DNA of 64,000 nt from positions 1 to 64,000 of the forward strand of contig JASFBA010000099.1 of NCBI GenBank assembly GCA_036172265.1, given 5' to 3'. A program made the position numbers and the translations under genes. Source of the stretch: JASFBA01 sp036172265 (GTDB taxonomy: Bacteria > Chloroflexota > Chloroflexia > DTKN01). Positions 54,188 through 62,889 of the stretch are shown in pieces; the stretch's first letter is position 1; each line of letters begins with the position of its first letter. The notes beneath the pieces were generated by a model. It worked only from the letters and a program-made list of their open reading frames with translations, was not told the origin of the DNA and searched no databases.

Positions 54188-54201
54188 CTTCTGGCCGCTT
54201 T

Positions 54202-54236
54202 CAAGGGCCTCCCCTTGACGAAAGGGGAGGCCCTTG
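54202..54236. terminator. Perfect hairpin after the NifU-like gene, overlapping the desulfurase promoter
   Basis: Arms CAAGGGCCTCCCCTT and its exact complement (15 bp) enclose 5 nt. It lies 15 bp after the NifU stop and resembles an intrinsic terminator, though only ATATTAT follows and no T-run. It covers the -35 box (54215-54220) of the next gene, so it could also work as an operator. Confidence 0.65.
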
Positions 54237-54243
54237 ATATTAT
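54215..54243 (+). promoter_or_regulatory. Promoter of the cysteine desulfurase gene
   Basis: TTGACG and TATTAT are separated by 17 bp. The -35 and spacer lie inside the hairpin at 54202-54236. Start near 54250 leaves an approximately 27-nt leader. Confidence 0.75.
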
Positions 54244-54276
54244 GAAGGTGCATAGTACTTGCCTGAGGAGGACCTG

Positions 54277-55428
54277 ATGGAGGAGCCGATCTATCTGGAT
54301 CATGCGGCGACGACCCCTTTGGACCTCCGTGTTCTGCAAGCGATGTTGCCCTATCTTACCGAGCGTTTCGGCAACCCTTCCAGCATCCATCGCCTTGGCC
54401 GGGAAGCCCGTCAGGCCTTGGACGAGGCCCGCGGGAGCGTGGCCGAGGTGCTGAACGCCTCACCCCAGGAGATTGTCTTCACATCCAGCGGGACCGAAGC
54501 CGATAACTTGGCCATCAAGGGTGTGGCCCATGCCCTCCTCCTGGAAGGAAAGGGCAACCACATCATCACCAGCGCCATCGAGCACCACGCCGTACTCCAT
54601 ACTTGCGATTACCTGGAGCGTCTTGGCTTCCAGGTCACCCGCCTTCCCGTGGACGGCTACGGCTTGGTGCATCCGGAAGTTCTGGCCGAGGCTATCCGGC
54701 CCGAGACCGTTCTGGTGAGCATTATGTACGCCAACAACGAGGTGGGGACGATCGAGCCGATTCCCGAACTGGCCGCGGTAGCCCATCGGCATGGCGTCTA
54801 CTTTCACACCGATGCCGTCCAGGCCGGGGGTTCCCTTTCGCTCGATGTCGAAGCCCTAGGGGTGGACCTTCTGAGCCTCTCGGCCCACAAGTTCTATGGG
54901 CCTCGCGGGGTCGGGATGTTGTATGTACGTCGGGGCGTGCCGCTCATGCCGCAGATCCACGGCGGTGGGCAGGAGCGTAACCGGCGCTCCGGCACAGAAA
55001 ACGTCGCCGGCATCGTCGGGTTGGCCACGGCCCTCCGGCTGGCCCAGGAAGAGCGAGAGGCCTATAACGCCCACTGTCTTCACCTGCGGGAGCGCCTGAT
55101 CGCAGGCCTTCTGGAGCGTATCCCCTCAGCCCGCCTGAACGGCCATCCCACCCGGAGGCTGCCAAACAACGCCCACTTTTGCTTCGAGCGTGTGGATGGG
55201 GAGAGCCTCCTGGTCAAGTTGGACCAGCAGGGCATCTATGCCTCCGGAGGTTCGGCCTGCACCGCCGGCGCGCTGGAGCCCTCGCATGTTCTTACGGCGA
55301 TGGGAGTGCCGCCGGAGATGGCCCGGGGGGCTCTCCGGCTGACCGTCGGCCGGCAGAACACGCCGGAACAGATCGAACGTGTCCTGGACCTCCTGCCTCG
55401 GTCTATCGAGGAGGTGGCGGACGTGTAG
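54277..55428 (+). CDS. Cysteine desulfurase (NifS/IscS-type)
   Basis: The product has 383 aa. This PLP enzyme releases sulphur from cysteine for iron-sulphur clusters and thiolated tRNA. Marks are YLDHAATTPLDLRVLQAM, TSSGTEADNLAIKG, the PLP lysine in SLSAHKFYGPRGVG, and the sulphur-carrying Cys in ASGGSACTAGALEPSHVL. The short SACTAG loop followed by EPSHVL resembles group I (IscS/NifS). The ATG at 54277 follows TGAGGAGGAC. It is not in an isc/suf operon except for its Nfu neighbour. Confidence 0.95.
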   Translation: MEEPIYLDHAATTPLDLRVLQAMLPYLTERFGNPSSIHRLGREARQALDEARGSVAEVLNASPQEIVFTSSGTEADNLAIKGVAHALLLEGKGNHIITSAIEHHAVLHTCDYLERLGFQVTRLPVDGYGLVHPEVLAEAIRPETVLVSIMYANNEVGTIEPIPELAAVAHRHGVYFHTDAVQAGGSLSLDVEALGVDLLSLSAHKFYGPRGVGMLYVRRGVPLMPQIHGGGQERNRRSGTENVAGIVGLATALRLAQEEREAYNAHCLHLRERLIAGLLERIPSARLNGHPTRRLPNNAHFCFERVDGESLLVKLDQQGIYASGGSACTAGALEPSHVLTAMGVPPEMARGALRLTVGRQNTPEQIERVLDLLPRSIEEVADV

Positions 55429-55429
55429 T

Positions 55430-55472
55430 GCGGGCTTCGGCCCGCAGCCTGCCCGCACAGGCTGAAGCCTGT
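55430..55472. repeat. Two short hairpins after the desulfurase gene
   Basis: GCGGGC-TTCG-GCCCGC (55430-55445) begins 2 bp after the stop codon and is a plausible terminator stem. ACAGGCT-GA-AGCCTGT (55457-55472) follows. They resemble the wider intergenic palindrome set in style but lack the GTAGGG ends. Confidence 0.6.
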
Positions 55473-55495
55473 CCTCCAACAATTGCTAAGGCTGA

Positions 55496-55696
55496 ACGGC
55501 GTGTCGGGCCAACCAAGTACTGCAACGGAGCAGGAAGTTCTGGCAGGACAAAAGTTACGACCATCTTATCCGGAATGAAGCGGAGTTGACCCAGCTGGTT
55601 GTCTATATTCTGAACAACCCGGTCCGGGCGAGACGAGTGGGAAATTGGCGGGATCGGCCATTTGCCTACCTCTCTCCCGTCTGGAATCCAGAATAA
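55496..55696 (+). pseudogene. Remnant of a REP-associated (RAYT) or Y1-type transposase
   Basis: In one frame after a stop at 55493-55495, the sequence translates to a continuous stretch of about 66 residues, including RKFWQDKSYDHLIRN and VYILNNPVRARRVGNW, then DRPFAYLSP, and ends at TAA (55694-55696). This is the C-terminal segment of Y1 HUH transposases of the RAYT/TnpA-REP type, where FWQ-(x)n-YD and YI-NNPV are conserved. The catalytic HUH and Tyr parts upstream are missing. It lies directly before the cyclase gene. No start codon or ribosome binding site is present, so it is not a gene now. Confidence 0.8.
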
Positions 55697-55717
55697 CCTG
55701 GGCCGGAGAGGTTGCCC

Positions 55718-58700
55718 GTGTCCGAACAGGAAGCCCTAGAGAAAGCCATCGCCGCGCTGGAGGCGCAGCGGGCCACCTTGGGCGACGCCGTGGTGGACAC
55801 CGCCATCGCCGCCCTGCGCCGGGAGATACTCGCCTCCCGACCCCTTCCCCAGGAAGAGCGCAAGCAGGTGACCGTCCTCTTTGCCGACCTGGTCGGCTTC
55901 ACCGCCCTGGCCGAGAAGATGGACCCCGAAGAGGTGCATGAGGTGCTGGGGGCCTATTTCGGCCGCTGGAAAGCAGCCATCGCCCGACACGAAGGGATGG
56001 TGGAAAAGTTCATCGGCGATGCGGTAGTGGCCGTTTTCGGCCTTCCCCTGGCCCGAGAGGATACCCCGCAGCAAGCCGTTTGGGCCGCCCTAGAAGTGCG
56101 AAAGGAACTGGAGGAACTGAACCGGGAGTTAGAGCGCGAGCGGGGTCTGCATCTGGCCATGCGGGTGGGCATCCATACCGGCCCGGCGTTGGTACGTTAC
56201 GAGAGGCATGGCGAGGAGGAAACTTTCTCCGTCATCGGCGACACGGTGAACTTGGCCGCCCGGCTAGAGCAGGCCGCTCCGGTGGGGGGGATCTTGATCT
56301 CCTACGAAATCTTTCGACAGGTGCGCGGCCTCTTTGAGGTGACGCCGCAGGAGCCGTTTCTGGTCAAGGGGAAGACGAAGCCAGTACGGACCTATCTGGT
56401 GCACGGTCCCCGTCGGATGACCTACTGGCCGGCCGGCCGTGGTCTGGAAGGCCTGGAAACCCCTATGGTCGGCCGAGAGCAAGAACTCGCCACCCTGCAG
56501 GAGGCCTTTCACGCCGTCGCCTCCGGCCCGGAGGTCCGCTTTCTTGTTGCCGTTGGCGAGGCCGGGGTGGGAAAGACCCGCTTGCTGCAGGAGTTTGAGC
56601 GTTGGCTGCTTGCCCTTTCTTCCCCCACCCATATTTGCCATGCCCGGGCTTCACCAGAAACGACCACCATCCCCTATGCCCTCCTCCATACCCTCTTTTC
56701 CCTCCGTTTCGATATCCTGGAAAGCGACGATGGGGCCACGGTGCAGGCTAAATTCCTCCAGGGCATGGAGCCCTTCCTGCCGGCTGAGCGTGCTCTGCTC
56801 GTCGGCCAACTGGCCGGCTTCGACTTTTCTGCCGTTCCCTCCATACAGGCCCTCTTGGGAAGCCCATCTCTCTCCCAGCAGGCCTTGGCCGACCTCACCC
56901 TTTTCTTCCGTTCTCTGAGCGTCTCTTCCCCTACCGTGATCTTCCTGGAGGACCTCCACTGGGCCGATAATCCTTCCCTGGACCTCTTCCTTCGTCTATC
57001 CCGCGAACTTTCCGGTCCCCTCCTCATCCTGGCCTCGGCCCGTCCAGACCTCTTCGACCGCCGGCCGGACCTGGCCTCGATGGAAGGCATCGTCCGCCTT
57101 CAGCCTCTTCCCTATCTGTCCTGCCATGCCCTAGCGAAGGAGATTCTGCGCCGGGTAAAAGACCTTCCACCATATCTGCCCGAATTCCTGGCCGGGCAAG
57201 CCGGGGGCAACCCCTTCTTCCTGGAAGAACTCGTCCTTATGCTCATCGAAAGGGGTATTATCGTCCCTGGGGACGAACATTGGGAAGTGCGACTAGAGCG
57301 ACTGGAAGGGTGGGCCGTGCCTTCCTCCCTTGTCGCCCTTCTGCAAGCCCGGCTGGATGCCCTTCCCCCGGCTGAAAAGGCCCTCCTCCAGAAAGCCTCG
57401 GTGGGAGGACGGAACTTCTGGGACGGCCTTCTCCTGTTCCTGGGCGAGAAGGAGGAAAGTATTGCTGCCCTTCTGGAAAGCCTAGTAGCACGGGAGATGG
57501 TTATGCCCCAGGTACGTTCGGCTTTTGCCAGAACCAGAGAGTATGCCTTTCGACATGCTCTTCTGCGCGAGGTCTGCTATGAGACGGTGTTGCTCCAGAA
57601 GCGACGACTTTACCACCGGCAGGTGGCAGAGTGGCTGGAGAGGCAGGCGGGGGAGCGGCAGGGAGAATATGCCGGCCTGATTGGGGAACACTATGAGCGA
57701 GCGGGGGAGAAAGAACAGGCCGCCCTCTGGTTGCAGCGGGCCGGAGAGCAGGCGCTGCAGACCAGCGCCTTTGCCGAGGCTGTCGCCGCCTTCGAGCGGG
57801 TTCTGGCACTTCTTCCGGAAGAGGAGTATGCCAAGCGGTCCAACTTGCTTGTCCGACTGGGCTATGCCTGGGCCCAGACCGGCGCGTATTCGACGGCTAC
57901 AGAACATCTGCAGGCCGGCTTGACCCTGGCTCGATCGATCGCGGAGGAAAGGATTACCATCGAGGCTCTCAGCGGTCTGAGCATGATCGCCTCGCGGCGG
58001 GGCGACTATCAGGAAGCCCGCCGATTGGAGAAAGAAGCCCTGGATATGGCTTGCAGCCTCGGCGATTGTCGGTTGATGGCGCTGGCTCTGCGCCGACTGG
58101 GCATCGCGGCCATATCCTTGCGTGAGTATACAGAAGCCTCCCGTTGCTTTCGGGAAAGCCTGACCCTATATGAAAGGATAGGGGAGCAGGAAGGAATCGC
58201 AGCCTGTCTGAACAACCTGGGCGTAGCCGCCCTTTACTTGGGCGACTATGGGACTGCCACTTCTTATTTCGAAAGAAGTCTGGAAATCCGCCGCTCGCTA
58301 AGAGACCGCTGGGGTATCGCCGGCTGTTACACCAACTTGGGGCTTCTAGCCCATTACCAAGGCAATTATACTACCGCCGTCCGTCGCTACCAAGCCAGCC
58401 TGGCCCTGGCCCGGGAATTAGGCGACCGACAGGGCATAGCCCGCAATCTCTCGAATTTGAGCCAAGCCCTGATCGCTCTCAAGCGGAATGAAACAGCCAA
58501 ACGATGTTGCCAAGAAGCGCTGACCGAGGCTCACGCCATTGGAGCCATACCGCTTGTATTAGGAACACTGGCCGGCCTGGCCGAAATAGCGGCCCACGCC
58601 GGCCGGCACCGATGGGCCGCCGAACTCCTGGGCCTAGCCCTCCATCACCCGGCGACCAATGCCGATGTAGCCAAGGCGGCCGAGCCGGCCCTTTCCTTCC

Positions 58701-58798
58701 TCCGGACCCAGATGCCGGCCGAGGCGCTGGAGACGGCTCTGGAGGAAGGCAAGTTCCTCAACCTGGAGGACACGATTCAGGAATTGCTGGCCGAGTAG
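55718..58798 (+). CDS. Class III adenylate cyclase fused to AAA ATPase and TPR domains
   Basis: The product has 1026 aa. A short helical N-terminus (1-45) is followed by a class III cyclase catalytic domain (about 50-230) with FADLVGFTAL, EKFIGDAVVAVFG and SVIGDTVNLAARLE. The metal Asp pair and the adenine-type Lys are retained. An NTPase module (about 250-600) has Walker A G280EAGVGKT and Walker B VIFLEDLHWAD. The C-terminal half (about 640-1026) is TPR repeats (EGIAACLNNLGVAALYLGDY and similar). The GTG at 55718 with GGAGAG 7 bp upstream is chosen over a TTG at 55712. This is a soluble signalling protein, probably cAMP-producing (inference), with no partner gene adjacent. Confidence 0.92.
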   Translation: MSEQEALEKAIAALEAQRATLGDAVVDTAIAALRREILASRPLPQEERKQVTVLFADLVGFTALAEKMDPEEVHEVLGAYFGRWKAAIARHEGMVEKFIGDAVVAVFGLPLAREDTPQQAVWAALEVRKELEELNRELERERGLHLAMRVGIHTGPALVRYERHGEEETFSVIGDTVNLAARLEQAAPVGGILISYEIFRQVRGLFEVTPQEPFLVKGKTKPVRTYLVHGPRRMTYWPAGRGLEGLETPMVGREQELATLQEAFHAVASGPEVRFLVAVGEAGVGKTRLLQEFERWLLALSSPTHICHARASPETTTIPYALLHTLFSLRFDILESDDGATVQAKFLQGMEPFLPAERALLVGQLAGFDFSAVPSIQALLGSPSLSQQALADLTLFFRSLSVSSPTVIFLEDLHWADNPSLDLFLRLSRELSGPLLILASARPDLFDRRPDLASMEGIVRLQPLPYLSCHALAKEILRRVKDLPPYLPEFLAGQAGGNPFFLEELVLMLIERGIIVPGDEHWEVRLERLEGWAVPSSLVALLQARLDALPPAEKALLQKASVGGRNFWDGLLLFLGEKEESIAALLESLVAREMVMPQVRSAFARTREYAFRHALLREVCYETVLLQKRRLYHRQVAEWLERQAGERQGEYAGLIGEHYERAGEKEQAALWLQRAGEQALQTSAFAEAVAAFERVLALLPEEEYAKRSNLLVRLGYAWAQTGAYSTATEHLQAGLTLARSIAEERITIEALSGLSMIASRRGDYQEARRLEKEALDMACSLGDCRLMALALRRLGIAAISLREYTEASRCFRESLTLYERIGEQEGIAACLNNLGVAALYLGDYGTATSYFERSLEIRRSLRDRWGIAGCYTNLGLLAHYQGNYTTAVRRYQASLALARELGDRQGIARNLSNLSQALIALKRNETAKRCCQEALTEAHAIGAIPLVLGTLAGLAEIAAHAGRHRWAAELLGLALHHPATNADVAKAAEPALSFLRTQMPAEALETALEEGKFLNLEDTIQELLAE

Positions 58799-58802
58799 GC
58801 AG

Positions 58803-58832
58803 ATCGGGTTGTCAGCCCGGCCCTACGGCCCT
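58803..58832. repeat. Decayed GTAGGG-type palindrome forming the end of the LIV-type gene
   Basis: CGGGTTGTCAGCCCGGCCCTACGG is a partly decayed inverted repeat. On the minus strand CCG TAG GGC contains the stop codon of the binding-protein gene at 58823. Confidence 0.6.
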
Positions 58833-60007
58833 TTCCACTCGACGAAGCGGCCTTCCCTGACCACAAAGATGGGAATTTTCTGCTCCAGGAGGTCCCCTTT
58901 CTCATCGTAGCGCAGCGGGCCGTAGAGGGTCTCGACGGTCATCGTCCGGATGGCTTCGGCCACCTTCTCCACCTCCAGCGTTCCGGCCCGTTTGATGCCT
59001 TCCACGATGACCTGCACCGCCGCATAGCCGGCCGGGCTGTTGATTCCCGGTTGGTAGCGGTAGCGCTCCCGAAACTCCCGCACCCAGGCGGCCATCTCCG
59101 GCCGGGAAAGGATGTCCGGGAAAAGGGAGGAGATATAGGCCCCCTCGGCGGCCCTGCCCACATCCCGCAGGAAGCCGTACTCAAAGGAGCCGTCGCCGCT
59201 CAGAAAGGTGGCCGAGAGGCCCACCTCGCGCATCTGCCGCAGAAGGAGGTCGCCGCCCGGATAGTAGCCGGAGAAAAAGACCAGGTCGGGCAAGTCAGCC
59301 TGAAGCCGGGCCACGATATCAGAAAAGTCCACCGGGGGATCCACATAGGGGTAAGCGGCCACGATGGTGGCCCCCAGTTCTTGGGCCCGCCGGGTGAACT
59401 CGGCCCGCAGCCCTTCGGAGTAGGTATCGCCGCCGATGTAGACGATGGCGATACGCCGCGCCCCCAGCGTCTGAACGGCAAATTCGGCATCCACCGGCCC
59501 CTGAACCGAGTCTACCGGGCAGACGCGGAAGAAGGTGCGAAAGCCCTGCTTGCTGATGTCTGGGTTGGAGGCCATGGTCGTGACTTCCAGGATGCCGGCC
59601 TGGGCGTAGATGGCAGAGGCCGGCATGGTCGCTCCACTGGAGTAGTGCCCGACGATGGCGTAGACCTTCCGCTCGACAAACTGGCGGGCCACCTCCACCG
59701 CCACTTCCCCATCGGCCTGGTCGTCCAGGGGAACAACCACGATCTTGCGTCCCAGGACGCCGCCCTGGCAGTTGTAGTGGCGGGCGGCCAGTTCGGCCCC
59801 TCGCCAGAGGTCAATCCCCACCGCCGCCTGGCTTCCGGTGAGCGGGCCGGCGTAGCCGATGACGATCTCCCCCTCGTAACGGTGGGTATCCGGGTCCACC
59901 GTGCAGCGAACGGCTTCCGTCCGATCTCCCGGCCCACAGCCGGCCGGGCCGACTCCCAGAAGGGCTGCCAGAATCAGCATACACCAGAGGATACGTCCGT
60001 ACTTCAC
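58823..60007 (-). CDS. Leu/Ile/Val-type (LIV-like) ABC substrate-binding lipoprotein
   Basis: The product has 394 aa. An N-terminal hydrophobic segment ends in a lipobox-like PAGC (Cys24). The type I binding-protein fold is marked by EIVIGYAGPLTGSQAA, LGRKIVVVPLDDQADGE, VGHYSSGAT and FRVCPVDSVQG. The family binds amino acids, amides or other small polar molecules. The GTG at 60007 with GGAGG is chosen, and its TAG-GTG junction overlaps the upstream small gene by 1 nt. No permease or ATPase is nearby, so it could be a sensor rather than a transporter part (inference). The stop codon lies in a palindromic element. Confidence 0.88.
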   Translation of the reverse strand: MKYGRILWCMLILAALLGVGPAGCGPGDRTEAVRCTVDPDTHRYEGEIVIGYAGPLTGSQAAVGIDLWRGAELAARHYNCQGGVLGRKIVVVPLDDQADGEVAVEVARQFVERKVYAIVGHYSSGATMPASAIYAQAGILEVTTMASNPDISKQGFRTFFRVCPVDSVQGPVDAEFAVQTLGARRIAIVYIGGDTYSEGLRAEFTRRAQELGATIVAAYPYVDPPVDFSDIVARLQADLPDLVFFSGYYPGGDLLLRQMREVGLSATFLSGDGSFEYGFLRDVGRAAEGAYISSLFPDILSRPEMAAWVREFRERYRYQPGINSPAGYAAVQVIVEGIKRAGTLEVEKVAEAIRTMTVETLYGPLRYDEKGDLLEQKIPIFVVREGRFVEWKGP

Positions 60008-60249
60008 TATGGACCTCCACTTTTCCGGGCCTCTTCCCGGAAATAGCCCCAGGGTGTCCGGCGCAATCCCTGGCGCTCGATATACCGATGGGCCCTTTCT
60101 TTCCACTGTCGAAACGCGGCCTCATCCCCTCGAAGTCCGTCCAGCAGTGCTTCAAGGACCAGACCACGGTGCAGTATCTGCTCCAGTTCCGATTCCTTCC
60201 GCCGCCCGGAGGTCTTGTTCGGCCTCCTCGAGCCAGCGCAATGCCTCAT
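60007..60249 (-). CDS. Small hypothetical protein in the SBP-vWA operon
   Basis: The product is 80 aa, highly charged, with a helical middle (EQILHRGLVLEALLDGLRGDEAAFRQWKERAHRYIERQ) and no signal or membrane segment. Its start overlaps the stop of the coiled-coil membrane gene (ATGA) and its stop overlaps the next start. Such tight coupling suggests that it is a real gene of this operon. The family is not recognised. The first 15 residues may not be translated if a later start is used. Confidence 0.55.
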   Translation of the reverse strand: MRHCAGSRRPNKTSGRRKESELEQILHRGLVLEALLDGLRGDEAAFRQWKERAHRYIERQGLRRTPWGYFREEARKSGGP

Positions 60250-61097
60250 CTCGCAGATCCATGGCCCGCCCTTCCAGAGAAGACCTCATCCAGCGCTTTG
60301 CTGGTTGCCCGCAACTCTTCCACCTGGGCCTTCAAGTTCTGCGAAACCACGTCCGTCGCCTCGGTCAGGTTGCGAATCTCGGCCGAGCGGAGCATGAGCA
60401 CCTGGGAGTAGAGGTTGTCCAACGTAGTCGCCGCCCGTTGCAACTGGGCCTGCCAACGTTCCAGCCCGTTACGGATACGGGAAACGTTCTCCAGGAGTTC
60501 CTCCTTGACCTGGAGCGTCCCCTGATACTGTTGGCGCAGGTAGGGGTCCTGGCTCGTCTCGATCGCCCGGCGCAGCCGGGCGATTTCCTTTTGTTCTTGC
60601 TCCACATTCACCGGCTCCAACGACTCCTCCAGCGTTTGCGACTTGTAGGCGATCTCGTAGATGGTATCGGTGATCGCGCCAACCTGCTCCAGCGTCTCGG
60701 CCAGCACCCGCTGGAGGGCTTCGGGGGACTGGCGGATGGCGCGCTCGATGCGTTTGCGGTCGTCCAGGGCCTCCTGCATGACCGTCGCATACCGACCGCG
60801 CAGTTTGCGCAGGTCGGCACTGCGCTCCGGGTAGAGTTCCTCGACGATGACGCGGCGAATCTGCTCCGTGTCGCGCAAGGTGCCCGAGACGATGAGGGCA
60901 TAGAAACAAAGGCCGGCCAGGAGGAAGAAAACGCCCACCAGGTCGAAGCCAAAGCCGATGAGCAGGCCGGCTCCAAGGAAAGTAAGGGCCAGCGTGGCCG
61001 AGGCCAGCGGTGTGGTCAGGGCGTAGGTGAGGGCGATGCGCATCTTGCGCCGACGCATCTCCCGCAAGGGATCCTGGAAAAGGTCCTTCACCGTCAT
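60246..61097 (-). CDS. Membrane protein with long coiled coil (XpaC-like layout)
   Basis: The product has 283 aa. Two membrane helices (about 25-70) are followed by a long helical coiled-coil region (about 75-280) rich in Glu, Arg and Leu. The layout resembles XpaC-type proteins that neighbour TelA-like toxic-anion genes in other bacteria, but no sequence signature confirms that. It lies between the vWA protein (16 bp upstream) and the small gene (overlap). A structural or scaffold role at the membrane is the best inference. Confidence 0.7.
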   Translation of the reverse strand: MTVKDLFQDPLREMRRRKMRIALTYALTTPLASATLALTFLGAGLLIGFGFDLVGVFFLLAGLCFYALIVSGTLRDTEQIRRVIVEELYPERSADLRKLRGRYATVMQEALDDRKRIERAIRQSPEALQRVLAETLEQVGAITDTIYEIAYKSQTLEESLEPVNVEQEQKEIARLRRAIETSQDPYLRQQYQGTLQVKEELLENVSRIRNGLERWQAQLQRAATTLDNLYSQVLMLRSAEIRNLTEATDVVSQNLKAQVEELRATSKALDEVFSGRAGHGSAR

Positions 61098-61113
61098 CTC
61101 TTTTCACCCCGCC

Positions 61114-62877
61114 CTAGAAGTAACTGGAGAGAATGATATAGAGTCGGCGGATATTTTCCGGCGTGCCCTCGACCATGCGTCCTTCCGTAGCCTCGGCGAG
61201 GCGCTCCAGGAGGTCACGGTCGGCGTCGCTTCCGTAGGCGATGGTGAAGATACGCACCGGCCGGCCGGATGCCGAAACTCTCTCGATTTCTTCCATCAGG
61301 GAATAGGCGCCGTAGCGGGTCGAGGCGGTGTCCAGCCCGTCGGTCATGAGGACGACGGCGTTGATGCGCTGCTCGTCATAGTTTTCCGGAGCAGACATCA
61401 GTTGCAGCGCATAAGCGGAGACGTCGTAGAGCACGGTACTGTAATCGGCTACCAAGGTGTCTACTGCCGCCCGAATGCGCTCCTTATCCCCCGGCCGCAG
61501 GAGGGAAAGAGGCACCAGCATGTCGATGCGATCGTTAAAGACCACGATGCCCAGGCGGTCGCCCTCGATCACCTGGCCGTCCCGCACTTCCTCCTCGACC
61601 AGTTGGTCCAGGAAGAGTTTCAGCCCTTCCTGGGCGGCGGCAAGTTTTCCTTCGTCGGCCATTGAGCCGGAGACGTCCACAACGAGCAGCACGTTGACCC
61701 GCTTGCGCACGCCCTGCCAGGTTTGAAGGAGTGCCTCCAGGGTATCGGCGGAGGGCACTTCCAGCACTGTCTGGGGTTGGAAGGGGTCCACCCCGAGGTC
61801 CGGCCCGAAAAGCGAGTTCTGAAGGGGGATGGAAGTATCGCTGGGGCGAAACCCGGCCTGGAGGGCTTTTTCCTGGGCCGGGCGGGAAAGGAGGAATTCC
61901 CGAAAGGCCAGGGCGGCGGCCTGCTGGTCGGGGTCCACCCATTCCCCGCGCAGGATAACGTAAGGGTGGTCGCTCCAAAAAGTGCCCTCCCGGGGGTAGA
62001 TAGCCACCAGGCGCTGAGGAAGAGGGCCGTAGGCACCCAGGTTCAGGCGAACGACGGTCTGCTCTTCCAGGACAACGGCGCTGGCGTAGGCCGGCCCGCG
62101 CTGGGCCATTTGCCGGGCAAAATACTCGGTGGACTCGCCGTAGTGGATGATGGCGCTTTCCACTTTCTGGACAAAATCGCGGGTATCAGGCCGTTCCAGG
62201 TCCTCCGGCAGGAGGTCGCGTACTTTGCCGGCGGCGGCATAGCCCTCGGCGGCCACAGAGAGGAGACCGCTATTGGAAAAGTACGGGTTGGTGTGGCCCA
62301 GTTTGAAGCGCCCCCATTCCGGATGGCCGTAGGCACCCCACCCTCGTTCATCCAGGGTAGCCGCAATCACCTCGGCCCAGCCGATTTTCCGCTCGGGATA
62401 GCCCATTGCACGGGCCTGGTCCTCCCACATGGCGATGACCAGTGGGCTGACCACCAGCGGTTCGGGGTAGATCGCCAGCGGTTCCGTCGCGCCGGTCTCT
62501 TCCTGCCAGCGCCGGTTCAAAAGGGGCACCCAGAGGGTGCTGGCTGGACTCCAGACGGTAGGCCTCTCCCCTTCCAGGATGGCCTGGAGCGCTTCGCCCG
62601 AATCGATCGCCCGGGCCAGAACGCGGACCGGCTTCCCTCCCACACGGATGTCGCTTCCGTTGAACTCTTCCACCAGCGGCTCCAGCCAGGCCGCCTTCTC
62701 CGGCGAGTAGAGGAGGGTAACCCTAATGCCTTCTTCCTCGGCCTGGGGAGGTTCGCCGGCGGGAAGGAGGCTCTGCACAACGACCCAGACGATCCAGGCG
62801 GAGAAACAGCAGAAGAGGAGGAGGGTCAGAACCCCTACGACCCAGGGCGCCGTCTGGCCTCGTTTTTGTCGCCCCAT
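61114..62877 (-). CDS. Membrane-anchored solute-binding-like domain fused to a von Willebrand A domain
   Basis: The product has 587 aa. A membrane anchor (about 15-40) precedes an extracellular solute-binding-like domain (about 50-370; VTLLYSPEKAAWLEPLVEEF, AMWEDQARAMGYPERKIGWAEV, TNPYFSNSGLLSV). A vWA domain (about 390-585) follows with the MIDAS motif DVSGSM (Asp401, Ser403, Ser405) and TDGLDTAST. MIDAS sites coordinate a metal and bind a partner protein. It follows another solute-binding-like gene 12 bp upstream. Because no permease is present, signal sensing or surface assembly is as likely as transport (inference). Confidence 0.9.
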   Translation of the reverse strand: MGRQKRGQTAPWVVGVLTLLLFCCFSAWIVWVVVQSLLPAGEPPQAEEEGIRVTLLYSPEKAAWLEPLVEEFNGSDIRVGGKPVRVLARAIDSGEALQAILEGERPTVWSPASTLWVPLLNRRWQEETGATEPLAIYPEPLVVSPLVIAMWEDQARAMGYPERKIGWAEVIAATLDERGWGAYGHPEWGRFKLGHTNPYFSNSGLLSVAAEGYAAAGKVRDLLPEDLERPDTRDFVQKVESAIIHYGESTEYFARQMAQRGPAYASAVVLEEQTVVRLNLGAYGPLPQRLVAIYPREGTFWSDHPYVILRGEWVDPDQQAAALAFREFLLSRPAQEKALQAGFRPSDTSIPLQNSLFGPDLGVDPFQPQTVLEVPSADTLEALLQTWQGVRKRVNVLLVVDVSGSMADEGKLAAAQEGLKLFLDQLVEEEVRDGQVIEGDRLGIVVFNDRIDMLVPLSLLRPGDKERIRAAVDTLVADYSTVLYDVSAYALQLMSAPENYDEQRINAVVLMTDGLDTASTRYGAYSLMEEIERVSASGRPVRIFTIAYGSDADRDLLERLAEATEGRMVEGTPENIRRLYIILSSYF

Positions 62878-62889
62878 TGCGGCCCTCCT

